Source: Melghirimyces thermohalophilus
GTDB taxonomy: Bacteria; Bacillota; Bacilli; Thermoactinomycetales; DSM-45169
Reading direction: 5' to 3'
DNA: 64,000 nt
Assembly: GCF_900102685.1 (NCBI RefSeq)
Contig: NZ_FMZA01000002.1
Coordinates: 168,628 to 232,627 of the forward strand
The notes under the pieces are model-generated. The model ran no database searches. It was given only the letters and a program-made list of their open reading frames with translations, and had not been told where the DNA came from. Each line of letters opens with the position of its first letter. Positions within the stretch are counted from its first letter, which is position 1. This document shows positions 24,041-31,280 of this stretch, piece after piece. The translations under genes were made by a program, and so were the position numbers.

Positions 24041-24105
24041 GAGGTTAATGACAAACCCCAGCGGACCAAATTCCTTTTGGTTCGCTGGGGTTTGTCATTA
24101 ACCTC
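24041..24105. repeat. Near-perfect 30-bp palindrome
   Basis: Arms 24041-24070 and 24076-24105 are reverse complements apart from one G.U-compatible position, with a five-base loop. A small hairpin (ACCGCCAAATGGCGGT, 24023-24040) precedes it and a terminator (GGCACCC/GGGTGCC plus T-run, to 24129) follows. Confidence 0.85.
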
Positions 24106-24137
24106 AGGCACCCATGGGGTGCCTTTTTTGTGTAGAC

Positions 24138-24386
24138 CTATTCCGTAGAAGAGAAATCATTTTTTGGTGGAGACAAATTGACAGGCTTTGATGGCACAAT
24201 AGTGGATACAAATTGTTTGTACAACATCCGAGGCGGACCGCTTTTGGTGTTCAAATAAATCGTGTATTGATCATGCCCTTCAATTGCCCCCCGAATTTGA
24301 ACTCCGTTGGTCAAAAACACCGTTACCGGTGTTTGTTGTTTGCGCAAATGATCCAAAAAACGATCCTGGATATTGACTTTCCCCAC
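24138..24386 (-). CDS. hfq: Hfq paralogue (Sm-like RNA chaperone)
   Basis: This 82-residue protein of the Sm fold is likely a hexameric RNA-binding ring. The Sm1 motif is clear: NIQDRFLDHLRKQQTPVTVFLTNGVQIRG, with the conserved Gln in QD and the FLTNG loop. The Sm2 motif is altered: YKQFVST where canonical Hfq has YKHAIST, and HDQYTIYL where FDxFTVLL is usual. It is therefore probably not the housekeeping Hfq but a divergent accessory copy. The start is GTG 24386 with AAGGAGG upstream. It lies beside fragments of mobile DNA and reads alone. Confidence 0.87.
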   Translation of the reverse strand: MGKVNIQDRFLDHLRKQQTPVTVFLTNGVQIRGAIEGHDQYTIYLNTKSGPPRMLYKQFVSTIVPSKPVNLSPPKNDFSSTE

Positions 24387-24389
24387 GAT

Positions 24390-24717
24390 GAGACCTCCTT
24401 AGCATACTGAATAAGTTGATTCGTTCCGAATGGTTTTGGAATAGGTCTCCGGCTCGTATCGGCCTTAAACAGGGGGCTAGGCGGCCGTCTGAGCGACGAA
24501 AAATTTTTTTGAGGGCAGAGGGAAGGGTTACCCTCGGGTGGGTTCTTCATTGTCCTTTTGTTCAGGCAGTTTTTTGTTGATGTGAAAAGATGGATTTTAC
24601 TACTCTAATAGTTTAATGAAAAATTACATCCTCTATCTAATACAAACTGTTAGCGTGGTTGTTTTACATTTTTATTACGACTCGTCAAAATTTCATCACA
24701 GAAAGGGGCCTCCCTAC
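24390..24717. other. Intergenic region between hfq and a surface-protein gene
   Basis: No gene. It must hold the promoters of the divergent hfq and surface-protein genes. An in-frame ATG at 24616 exists but would place a signal-less 34-residue extension before the proper signal peptide at 24718. Confidence 0.35.
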
Positions 24718-25374
24718 ATGCGATTGACCACTGTGGTAATGGCATTTGCACTTTTGTTCGCGCTGATGGCGCCGTCAGCTTATGCCGAAAAACCGTTGGA
24801 TTGGAAACTGACCTTCGCCGAAGGCAATCATCTCTTGAAAGGACATCTGAACGCCAGTGCCAGTCAGATTAAAGGGAAAACCACCATCCATATTCACGGG
24901 CAAAACCCGATTGTTCTCGAACAAAACACCCCGAATGTAAAAGCCACCCTTGACGGACTGGAAGAAGGGAAGACCTATCAAGGAACCATCACCTTTGAAG
25001 GTGAGGTGGCGGGTCAGAAAGTGAGCGTTTCTGAATGCTTCACCCTGTACGTTGCCACTCCGGGGAAATCCCTGAATGAAAAGCACATTCTGAAATACGG
25101 GGAATGTGAAAAGGACAATGACGGCAACTCCGGTGACAAACCGGGAAATCAACCGGGAGACAATCCTGATGATCAGCCTGGAGACACCCCCGATCAACAG
25201 CCCGGGGATCAACCGAACGATGGTCAGCAATCTCCGGAAGACAAAATTGACAATCCCAAAGGCGGAAAAATGCCGAAAACCGCTACCGACCAACCCACTC
25301 AATTGCTGATCGGCTCCCTGTTGTTGTTGGCGGGTGCCGCTTTCTGGAAGTTCCGGGGCGTATCCCAAAACTAA
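24718..25374 (+). CDS. Sortase-type surface protein (MPKTA sorting signal)
   Basis: This exported, probably wall-anchored protein has 218 residues: signal peptide MRLTTVVMAFALLFALMAP ending AYA, a beta-rich domain (25-125) with one Cys pair, a spacer of PGDNPDDQPGD-type repeats (about 135-175), then the C-terminal sorting signal MPKTATDQ, a hydrophobic helix (LLIGSLLLLAGAAFWKF) and a short basic tail. MPKTA replaces the usual LPXTG, so a special sortase class is likely. ATG 24718 follows AAAGGGG. The ligand is unknown. Confidence 0.8.
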   Translation: MRLTTVVMAFALLFALMAPSAYAEKPLDWKLTFAEGNHLLKGHLNASASQIKGKTTIHIHGQNPIVLEQNTPNVKATLDGLEEGKTYQGTITFEGEVAGQKVSVSECFTLYVATPGKSLNEKHILKYGECEKDNDGNSGDKPGNQPGDNPDDQPGDTPDQQPGDQPNDGQQSPEDKIDNPKGGKMPKTATDQPTQLLIGSLLLLAGAAFWKFRGVSQN

Positions 25375-25386
25375 AAACTGCACGAT

Positions 25387-25414
25387 GAGGGAGCCGAAAG
25401 GCTCCCTTGCTTTT
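25387..25414 (+). terminator. Terminator between surface-protein genes
   Basis: GGGAGCC-GAAA-GGCTCCC with a moderately T-rich tail; readthrough into the next gene is possible. Confidence 0.65.
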
Positions 25415-25433
25415 GAAAAGGAGGAGGGTACCC

Positions 25434-26072
25434 ATGCGTACCCAAAGCGGGGGAGGGAGGAGAACACCCCAAGGACGGGCGGACGCTGTCGATTTTTTAT
25501 CAGGATTACCCAGCCGAAGTCAAACTCGGCGACTCCAAAGGCAAAAACGAAAGGGATCAGTTAAAAAACTGACACTGATCATGGTCCTTCTTCCCGTCGG
25601 GGTCCTGTTGGGGGTTGGAGGGGGATGGTTTTTTTCAAACGACTCCCCGCCAATGAGTACAGCAGAAGATTCCCCTCCATCCTCTTTTACGGCAAGGACA
25701 GTCTCTAAAGACATTCCTCCGGAATGGAAGGAGGGACCCGGCTCGAAGGACCCGGATCCGGAAATAGCAGACGAACGCCAAGACGGATCTCAAAAGGATC
25801 CCTCGACGAAAAAAAATAAGGAAAACAACACGGCTTCCGCAGATAGCAACGGGGCCGTCGGTTCAGATGGAATCCGAAAGGATTCAACTCAGACCCGGAA
25901 CCGTTCTTCTGGCACGGGAGGGGCTTCTTTCGATTCGGAAGAGGTCCATACTGCGTCCGGGGAACCGAAGGAAACCCATCCGAATGACAGCGAATCGTCC
26001 CACCGGGAAGAGGGGGATTCCCCGCCGCAGGACGATGAAGAGAATGGATTGGGCTTTTTGTTTTTTTGGTAA
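25434..26072 (+). CDS. Single-pass membrane protein with acidic extracellular tail
   Basis: The product has 212 residues. The first 45 are basic and probably cytoplasmic (RTPQGRADAVDF ... RLQRQKRKG). A membrane helix follows (LTLIMVLLPVGVLLGVGGGWFF), then about 140 low-complexity residues rich in Ser, Asp, Glu and Lys, ending in GLGFLFFW. The start is supported by GAAAAGGAGGAGGG. No family is recognised. The layout suggests an extracellular stalk. It lies 59 bases after the sortase-type gene and may be co-expressed with it. Confidence 0.6.
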   Translation: MRTQSGGGRRTPQGRADAVDFLSGLPSRSQTRRLQRQKRKGSVKKLTLIMVLLPVGVLLGVGGGWFFSNDSPPMSTAEDSPPSSFTARTVSKDIPPEWKEGPGSKDPDPEIADERQDGSQKDPSTKKNKENNTASADSNGAVGSDGIRKDSTQTRNRSSGTGGASFDSEEVHTASGEPKETHPNDSESSHREEGDSPPQDDEENGLGFLFFW

Positions 26073-26101
26073 TTTCATTCCCACCCAGGGGGTCATCATC
26101 A

Positions 26102-26280
26102 TGACGGACTTCGGAAAGGACATCCAATACCTTCAGAAGGGCAGGAGCCAAACTTCCTCCCAGGTGGAACGAACTGGGATTCAAAACCACAAAAATCATG
26201 AACAAAGAAGGACGCGGAATGTTAAGGATAAGGAGTCGACGGGTACTGAAAATGAGTCTAAAGCGAATTCCTCCTCATGA
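26102..26280 (+). CDS. Possible small hydrophilic protein
   Basis: A 59-codon frame (MTDFGKDIQYLQKGRSQTSSQ... to NESKANSSS) starts at ATG 26102 after AGGGGG. The composition is low-complexity and charged, with no recognisable domain. It may be a real small protein or a chance frame in the tail of the previous unit. Confidence 0.3.
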
Positions 26281-26401
26281 TTTTACGGAATCAGGTATAA
26301 AAGTACCATGGTTGGTGGTAAAGGCCGTGTTCCCGTCCCTCAAAGATATGAAAGTGGTGTACTTCAGCCGAACGGTTAAATAAAATCTGTGATGTACAGA
26401 C

Positions 26402-26430
26402 AAAGAGCCACTGCAGGTGGCTCTTTTCCT
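26402..26430 (+). terminator. Terminator
   Basis: AAAGAGCCAC-TGCA-GGTGGCTCTTT followed by T-rich sequence. Confidence 0.8.
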
Positions 26431-26904
26431 TATATTGGGGGATGAATAAATAAGTAGGTCTTGGTCTTTGTATTTTCATTATACGAGGTTGGATTATCCA
26501 TTTCCATCAGACAACAGGCAGTCACAACAAAGAGAACGCCAACACGAGCATTACAGTTGGTATCCAATAGCATTCATGGTTTGTATCTCCTCGTCACCTT
26601 GGCATAGGCTTTTTTTGTACAGCATAAAAAAAGACGAATAACAGACAGCAAATCCAGTAAACAAGGAAAACCATAAAATAAAAGCCCCTTGAACCAGAAA
26701 AAGTCGTGCGTATAGGCACGACTTCCTGGTTAAGGTCGATTATCAAGGTAACAAGAGGTGTTTATAATTTTATTATATCAACAAGAAAAAAAGCATCAAG
26801 GGACGAGATCATCTTCCTCCACTCCGTCGGGAGGGTCTATCGCAAAAAGAAAACCGCCTGAATCCCTGATATATCAAGAAATTTGGGCGGTTTTTACATA
26901 CAAC
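26431..26904. other. Intergenic region with two hairpins
   Basis: No gene is seen. A hairpin of about 15 base pairs (AACCAG..AAGTCGTGC / GCACGACTT.CTGGTT, 26692-26731) and a terminator-like hairpin (AAAACCGCC / GGGCGGTTTTT, 26850-26896) precede the amidase remnant. The second reaches almost to the break point of that gene. Confidence 0.45.
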
Positions 26905-27310
26905 GGTCAGTTTGGCGAACCGAGTCGCCTTGGCAAACAACAATGGAGCAGACTATTTCGTGTCCATCCATATCAACGCCGGTGGCGGCACCGGGTTTGA
27001 AAGTTTCATCTGGGACGGCCCGGTGTCCAATAACACGGTGCAATGGCGTCAGATCGTCCATGACACCATCATGAGCCGGATCGGTTCGCCGTGGGGGGTA
27101 ACGGATCGCGGGAAGAAACGGGCCAATTTCTACGTGTTGCGGGAAACGGCGATGCCAGCCGTACTGACGGAGAACCTGTTTATTGATCACCAGCAGGATT
27201 TAAGCAAGCTGACGAACAGTTCCTTTATCAGAGATTTGGCTAATGCCACGGGAGAAGGCATTGCCAAAGCCTTGAAGCTTCCCTTGAAATCTTCTGCACA
27301 GTTGGTTTGA
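26905..27310 (+). pseudogene. N-acetylmuramoyl-L-alanine amidase, C-terminal fragment
   Basis: The 3' two thirds of an Amidase_3 (CwlC/LytC-type) cell-wall hydrolase: RVALANNNGADYFVSIHINAGGGTGFESFIW with the catalytic-zinc SIHxNA strand, then ANFYVLRETAMPAVLTENLFIDHQQD with the active-site Glu. The N-terminal part with the DPGHGG zinc ligand is missing, so the gene is inactive. The sequence becomes recognisable at about 26905, right after a hairpin. A decayed second copy lies at 23911-24000. Confidence 0.8.
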
Positions 27311-27342
27311 GTGTTTACTTACATGTTCGACATTGAATACGT

Positions 27343-27374
27343 AAAAAGTCCCGGATTTTTTTTCCGGGACTTTG
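27343..27374. terminator. Terminator between amidase remnant and lipoprotein relic
   Basis: AAAGTCCCGG pairs with CCGGGACTTT; A and T runs on both sides allow use in either direction. Confidence 0.8.
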
Positions 27375-27375
27375 T

Positions 27376-27858
27376 TTAATTATCTTCTGAACTGGTTTTT
27401 GGTTGTAACTTAGGTGGATTTCCTACTGTAAAAATGAATTCAGATCCATCTGGGAAGCCCTTTATTTTTTGTTGGATCCATTCTTCTGCCGCTTTGTTTT
27501 TCTTATAGGGAATATATCCGACATAAGCTCCTTCCCCACCTTGGGTACAAATAGCAAAGGGCCATGCAACCCGATAAAAGAAATCCGCTCTCTCAGGAAA
27601 CTTTTCTTCCGGAAAACGAACAAGTTTTTCTAATTCTCTAACTTCAGGATCTAAATCCTTTGTTTCTAGGGCGTGTCTGGTAATTCAATCGAGGGCAGGT
27701 TTTTCATGCGTATGACTTGCCACCGCATTGGAAGGAGCGTGAAAAACCTGCCCCGCGCGACACGTGTTTCTGATTTACCGGACAGTGCCTAAATACTTTA
27801 TTGTGTTGCACCCCATCAGAAAGAGCATTATCACGAAACAGATAGACAATTTCCGCAA
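27376..27858 (-). pseudogene. Small lipoprotein gene interrupted by a MITE
   Basis: On the minus strand, TTG 27858 after GGAGG starts MRKLSICFVIMLFLMGC, a signal peptide with lipobox, and continues NTIKYL. The 121-bp MITE at 27669-27789 then interrupts. Beyond it the same frame resumes with ETKDLDPEVRELEKLV and runs through FYRVAWPFAICTQGGEGAYV to PKTSSEDN and a stop. Removing the MITE and one TA restores a continuous frame of 119 codons. The protein family is unknown. Confidence 0.85.
27669..27789. mobile_element. MITE, about 121 bp, flanked by TA duplications
   Basis: The ends GGGCGTGTCTGGTAATTCA and, reversed, GGCACTGTCCGGTAAATCA match at 14 of 19 positions. An inner inverted pair (GGGCAGGTTTTTCA / TGAAAAACCTGCCC) folds the body. 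TA occurs at both borders (27667-27668 and 27790-27791) and removing the element restores the interrupted gene. No coding capacity. TA targeting recalls IS630-type elements, but the parent is not identified. Confidence 0.82.
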
Positions 27859-27975
27859 ACAAATTCCTCCTTTGGGTTAGGATACCTAGCAGGGGGAGCG
27901 ATTTATCATTTCCGCATTTTGACTTTGAAGCCTTTTTTATGAGAAGCTTGAAACAGAACTGAATGGAGGGATTTT

Positions 27976-28368
27976 ATGAAAAAATTGTGGGTTATTCTTA
28001 AAGCTAAATTTCTTGCCCTGTTAATTATTACAATCATTCAATACTTCCTTTTATTATGGTTATACTCAATTTCACCGCATTCTCATGAAGCATCACTTCT
28101 TGCATTTAGCTTTGTATTGATTACTGCTTTCATTGTTTTAATTTATGGTGTTCCTATATCCGTTTTATCTGATTATCTTACCCAAAAGAAATATCTTCGA
28201 TGGTTATGGGCATTTTTGATCCATTCTACCGGTGGGGCATTGTTGCCCGCTCTGTTGTGGTTCGATGATATTAAAGAGGGTAGATACCTTTGGGTATTAT
28301 GGGGATTGATTTCAGCCTTTCTCTTTTGGTTAATTGATGAATTACTAAAAATGTTTAGGAAGATATAA
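27976..28368 (+). CDS. Four-helix membrane protein of unknown function
   Basis: This 130-residue integral membrane protein has four predicted helices: LALLIITIIQYFLLLWLYSI, LLAFSFVLITAFIVLIYGVP, WLWAFLIHSTGGALLPALLW and YLWVLWGLISAFLFWLIDEL. Start ATG 27976 has GGAGGG upstream. A terminator follows directly. It is A+T-rich. Small orphan proteins of this type occur in Bacillus, but no function is known to me. Confidence 0.65.
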   Translation: MKKLWVILKAKFLALLIITIIQYFLLLWLYSISPHSHEASLLAFSFVLITAFIVLIYGVPISVLSDYLTQKKYLRWLWAFLIHSTGGALLPALLWFDDIKEGRYLWVLWGLISAFLFWLIDELLKMFRKI

Positions 28369-28373
28369 AAAAG

Positions 28374-28410
28374 GAACCCCCTAAGAATGCACCAAAGGGG
28401 GTTTTTAATT
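28374..28410. terminator. Bidirectional terminator
   Basis: AACCCCCT pairs with AGGGGGTT, flanked by A and T runs, between two convergent frames. Confidence 0.75.
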
Positions 28411-28416
28411 CGGTTT

Positions 28417-29133
28417 TTATAATGTGTAGCTAAAGTAACGATCGGGAAAGGTTGGGAAAAGATAGAGAAAGCTTTTCCTCTTATGTTGATGCACCGTGGA
28501 AATCGTATCACCAGGGTACGTCATAAAATAAATTTCATGATTGGGTGCTTGGTCATGATTACCCGAGATTGTTAGACTGCCACTTTTATAAATCGTTGCA
28601 TCGTATCTGTAGTCAATATTCGGGAACTTCTCTTCGAATGGATTTCCTACACTATGGTACATACTGTAGGAAACGGCGGTGGAAGTTTTACTGATACTAT
28701 GTGAATACATTCCACTTTTGTTAGCATAATCATATCCTATTAATTTACCATTTTTATTGTAATATGTTGTTCGACCAACGGACGGTATATCATAAAAGGC
28801 AGTATAACCCGATTCATAAAAAATAGCGTATGCATCTATACGAGTACGATATCGGGTGCTTTTCCAATTAAATCCACGGTTATCCCCGCCAAACCTATGA
28901 ACGTTTTCGTGAAAACAGCAGCCATCGGTTATGTACAAGTAATTCGGTGCGTAAGGATCTGGAATAAAAGTGGTATAGCGGACTATGTAACCTGGCCGAT
29001 ATTCGGTTGTTTGTACGTCCTCCAACTCATTGGATAAACTTTTGACTGTTGTGCCTACGGTATAGTTGTGGTAATTGACGGATTTCTTTTCCTCGTTTGT
29101 CAGCTTCACATTGTATTTATTTTCCATTTGGGT
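28417..29133 (-). pseudogene. 5'-truncated secreted protein, unknown family
   Basis: The minus-strand frame encodes a Tyr/Ser-rich sequence: MENKYNVKLTNEEKKSVNYHNYTVG to YLYITDGCCFHENVHRFGGDN, FYDIPSVGRTTYYNKNGKLIGYDY and KSGSLTISGNHD. It looks like an exported protein, but no signal peptide precedes it. Upstream of about 29133 the DNA belongs to a cell-wall-binding gene on the other strand. The gene has therefore lost its 5' end in a rearrangement. An internal ATG at about 29127 could still start translation. Confidence 0.55.
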
Positions 29134-29866
29134 AATCTGCAAACAGGAAATCGAACGTTTAAATCCGGATAGAGTAATTATCATTGGTGGAACCGGTTCA
29201 GTATCATCACACATCGAAAACAATGAACTTCCTGCGATGGGGATTCAAGACATTGAACGGATTGCCGGCGCTACACGATATGATACCCCTCCCATCATTG
29301 GAGAACGAGTTCTGTCACACTTAAACCCGAATACTGTTCCAAGTGTCTTTATCGCTTCAGGAGAGAATTTCGAAGACAGCTTGAGTGTGGCATCGGCAGC
29401 AGCCGATATGAGTTTTCCCATACTACTCGTGAAATCTGACTCCATTCCGGAAGCTACGAAGAACTTTTTGCAAAAATATGATCTGGGAACTATTTATGTT
29501 GTAGGCAAACAAAGTTCGATTTCCGATTCGGTCGTGGAGGAGTTAAAAAATTATGGACCGGTGGAGGATAAGCGTGGAACAACACGATATCAAGCTCACA
29601 CCAATGTGTTATATGATTTAAAACTCAAGCCGACATCCGTCACCGTGGCCCACGGCTGGACGTTCCAAGGCATGTTGGCAAGCGGTACGCTCGCTGCCTT
29701 AACCAATTCGGCTACGTTGATAACAAACAGTCAATCTCTTTCCGATGACGTTAAGTATTATTTGCTTAACATACAAGATGAATTAGACTACGCCTACATC
29801 ATTGGAGGGACTGATACCCTTTCCACGTCCGTTGAAAACGAGGTCGACTCTTACATTAAACCTTGA
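29134..29866 (+). pseudogene. 5'-truncated cell-wall-binding repeat 2 protein
   Basis: About 240 residues of CWB2 repeats: IERLNPDRVIIIGGTGSVSSHI, ERIAGATRYDT, SVFIASGENFEDSLSVASAAA, LGTIYVVGKQSSISDSVVEEL and YAYIIGGTDTLSTSVENEV. These repeats anchor proteins to wall polymers. The signal peptide and first repeats are absent; the frame starts abruptly within a repeat at the junction with the minus-strand gene. It belongs to the same family as the C-terminal part of the lipoprotein at 17135, but with clearly different sequence. Confidence 0.75.
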
Positions 29867-30205
29867 CCTCAGTTTAGGGACGGTAAGAAAGAGATTCTCC
29901 CTAAGTTAAGGAGCCTGAATTAATTAACCCCTCCTCTTCCCATTAGATCGTATTAGAAAAGGCCACCCTATAAATTGGGCGGCTTCATTTTTAGGAGTTA
30001 CTCTTAAATAAATCCGCTTATCTTCTAAGCCATAATGGCGAGGATAGGGGGTTATAAAGCGCCTTTTTTTAGATATAATGAAAGGGTCAAGGCTTTGCGG
30101 TCGTCCCAGACTCATGCCTTGTGTACGGAGAACCCAGGGGAATGACCCTGGGTTCTTTCTTTTTTATCAACCTGTCTCAGCTAATATAAGCCCTTCTGAA
30201 CCTTG
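29867..30205. other. Intergenic region with possible small RNA
   Basis: No protein gene is convincing. A hairpin (GGCCACCC/GGGCGGCT, 29961-29984) may end the preceding unit. Further on, TATAAT at about 30074 precedes a structured stretch ending in a strong terminator (30129-30165), annotated separately as a candidate RNA. Confidence 0.4.
30082..30165 (+). ncRNA. Candidate small RNA
   Basis: A -10-like TATAAT is followed by about 80 bases that contain an AAGGC...GCCTT stem and a perfect terminator (AGAACCCAGGG/CCCTGGGTTCT plus T-run). No reading frame fits. It is promoter-terminator logic only; no family is matched. Confidence 0.3.
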
Positions 30206-30358
30206 TCAAATGATTTGGGAAGGGGGGCTGTGTTCGTGAATGAAAATACTCAGGTTTTTGCACTTGGGGCATTCATAACTATGTTGTAATTCAAGGATTG
30301 ATTCACTTTCTGTGTAAAAACCACACTCAGCACACTCTGTAATATAGAGGTTTTGCAT
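30206..30358 (-). CDS. Small zinc-ribbon protein
   Basis: A 50-residue product: ITECAECGFYTES and HSYECPKCKNLSIF give two CxxC pairs (Cys9, Cys12, Cys30, Cys33), the layout of a treble-clef or rubredoxin-like zinc ribbon. ATG 30358 follows GGGAG at a slightly long distance. It stands alone between the candidate small RNA and the IS remnant. It probably binds zinc and perhaps RNA or a protein partner; the exact role is unknown. Confidence 0.6.
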   Translation of the reverse strand: MQNLYITECAECGFYTESESILELQHSYECPKCKNLSIFIHEHSPPSQII

Positions 30359-30490
30359 CGATCTTGTCTCCCTTTTTTTAATTGGATTGTTTGGTCTTTT
30401 TCAAACCACATAGTTGGAACACAAACCACACAGTTAATGTTTGTATACAAGCTATTTCAAAAACATGATCTTCCAATGTAAAATGAAAGT

Positions 30491-30732
30491 ATGAGTACGA
30501 GACATGAGTTAACCGACGAACAGTGGGCTGTAATTGAACCGTTGCTTCTCAAACCAAAATCCGGTCCGGGCCGTCCACCCGCCGATCCAAGAAAAACCCT
30601 GAACGGAATTTTGTACGTGCTGAAAACGGGATGTGCCTGGGCAGATTTACCCCCGCAATACGGATCTCCCACGACCTGTTGGCGACGGCTGAAACAATGG
30701 TCGGAAGACGGAACCTGGGAGCGTATTGAGAA
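30491..30732 (+). pseudogene. IS5-family (IS427-like) transposase, N-terminal fragment
   Basis: The first 80 residues of an IS5-type transposase: HELTDEQWAVIEPLLLKPK, GRPPADPRKTLNGILYVLKTGCAWADLP and CWRRLKQWSEDGTWERI. The catalytic DDE part is missing. The sequence leaves the transposase at about 30732 and continues as the C-terminal half of the split lysE gene. The insertion sequence is therefore a dead remnant at the right junction of the 7.8-kb insert. Confidence 0.85.
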
Positions 30733-30936
30733 GGAAATGCTTTGTTATATAGCAGTGCAATTTTTATTGGGATCATTGTATGGGATTTATTTGTATCCGT
30801 CTCTGTTCATTACGGCCGTCAATTTATGAATAAGAGGTATATGAAATGGGTTTTGGCTTCTTCTGGCATTGCCCTTATCGGATTTGGGGCTTTCTTTGGG
30901 TATAAAGCAGCGGAAAGCGCAATTCAAATGTTATGA
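30733..30936 (+). pseudogene. LysE-family exporter, C-terminal third
   Basis: The frame EGNALLYSSAIFIGIIVWDLF, then GRQFMNKRYMKWVLASSGIALIGFGAFFGY, matches the last two helices of LysE/RhtB exporters and supplies what is missing from the N-terminal half at 22501-22923. Both halves lie on the same strand. TTG 30742 could start translation, but a half-transporter should be inactive. A perfect 28-bp hairpin follows. Confidence 0.82.
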
Positions 30937-30937
30937 G

Positions 30938-31006
30938 TTTATATCTTTGCGAGCGAGAAAACCCCATAGCTGAAGCAAGGGGTTTTCTCGCTCGCAAAGA
31001 TATAAA
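30938..31006. terminator. Perfect 28-bp inverted repeat, terminator of the split lysE
   Basis: Arms 30938-30965 and 30979-31006 are exact reverse complements around a 13-base loop, with AAAACCCC/GGGGTTTT at the tip side. It lies two bases after the lysE stop. It is unusually long for a terminator. Confidence 0.75.
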
Positions 31007-31046
31007 ATGAGGACGATTCAAAAATAATTGTGTAGGAGGCTGTTCT

Positions 31047-31280
31047 ATGCTGAAAAAAACCATGTTGTGGTCAATTGTTTTTGTATTGGTTTTATCTGCT
31101 GTTTTTCTGTATGAGCGACCGACAACCTGGGCAGTTCCACCCAACACACCAACAAATCTACTGCTCAATCCGAGCTGAACTCGCTCACTGTGCAGTCCGA
31201 AGGCTCCATGGATGGTTACTCTCGAGATAAATTCCCCCACTGGAGTAATCAAGGAGATGGCTGCAACACCCGCCTTCTTG
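31047..31280 (+). pseudogene. Secreted HNH/DUF1524-type nuclease, frameshifted N-terminal fragment
   Basis: ATG 31047 after TAGGAGG starts a signal peptide (MLWSIVFVLVLSAVFLY). A one-base frameshift near 31130-31140 then separates it from a second frame with ELNSLTVQSEGSMDGYSRDK and FPHWSNQGDGCNTR, the entry motif of extracellular HNH-family (DUF1524) nucleases. After GCNTR at about 31275 the family sequence ends; the catalytic HNH part is gone. Doubly broken, hence a relic. Confidence 0.75.

Larger units (their letters stand above)
23389..24137. other. Mosaic non-coding region with repeats and remnants
   Basis: Contents from left to right: a 19-bp direct repeat (23454-23472) recurring at 24128-24146; two tandem 18-codon frames with ribosome sites (23510-23566 and 23576-23632); a degenerate copy of an amidase gene end (23911-24000); and three hairpins in a row (24022-24129). 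The region appears to be assembled from fragments. Confidence 0.5.

Noticed and set aside
24616..24717. An upstream start for the MPKTA surface protein
   Set aside because: The extension would bury the signal peptide behind 34 residues; ATG 24718 has a suitable ribosome site.
29924..30115. Possible type I toxin on the minus strand
   Set aside because: The frame is basic and lacks the hydrophobic helix typical of such toxins.
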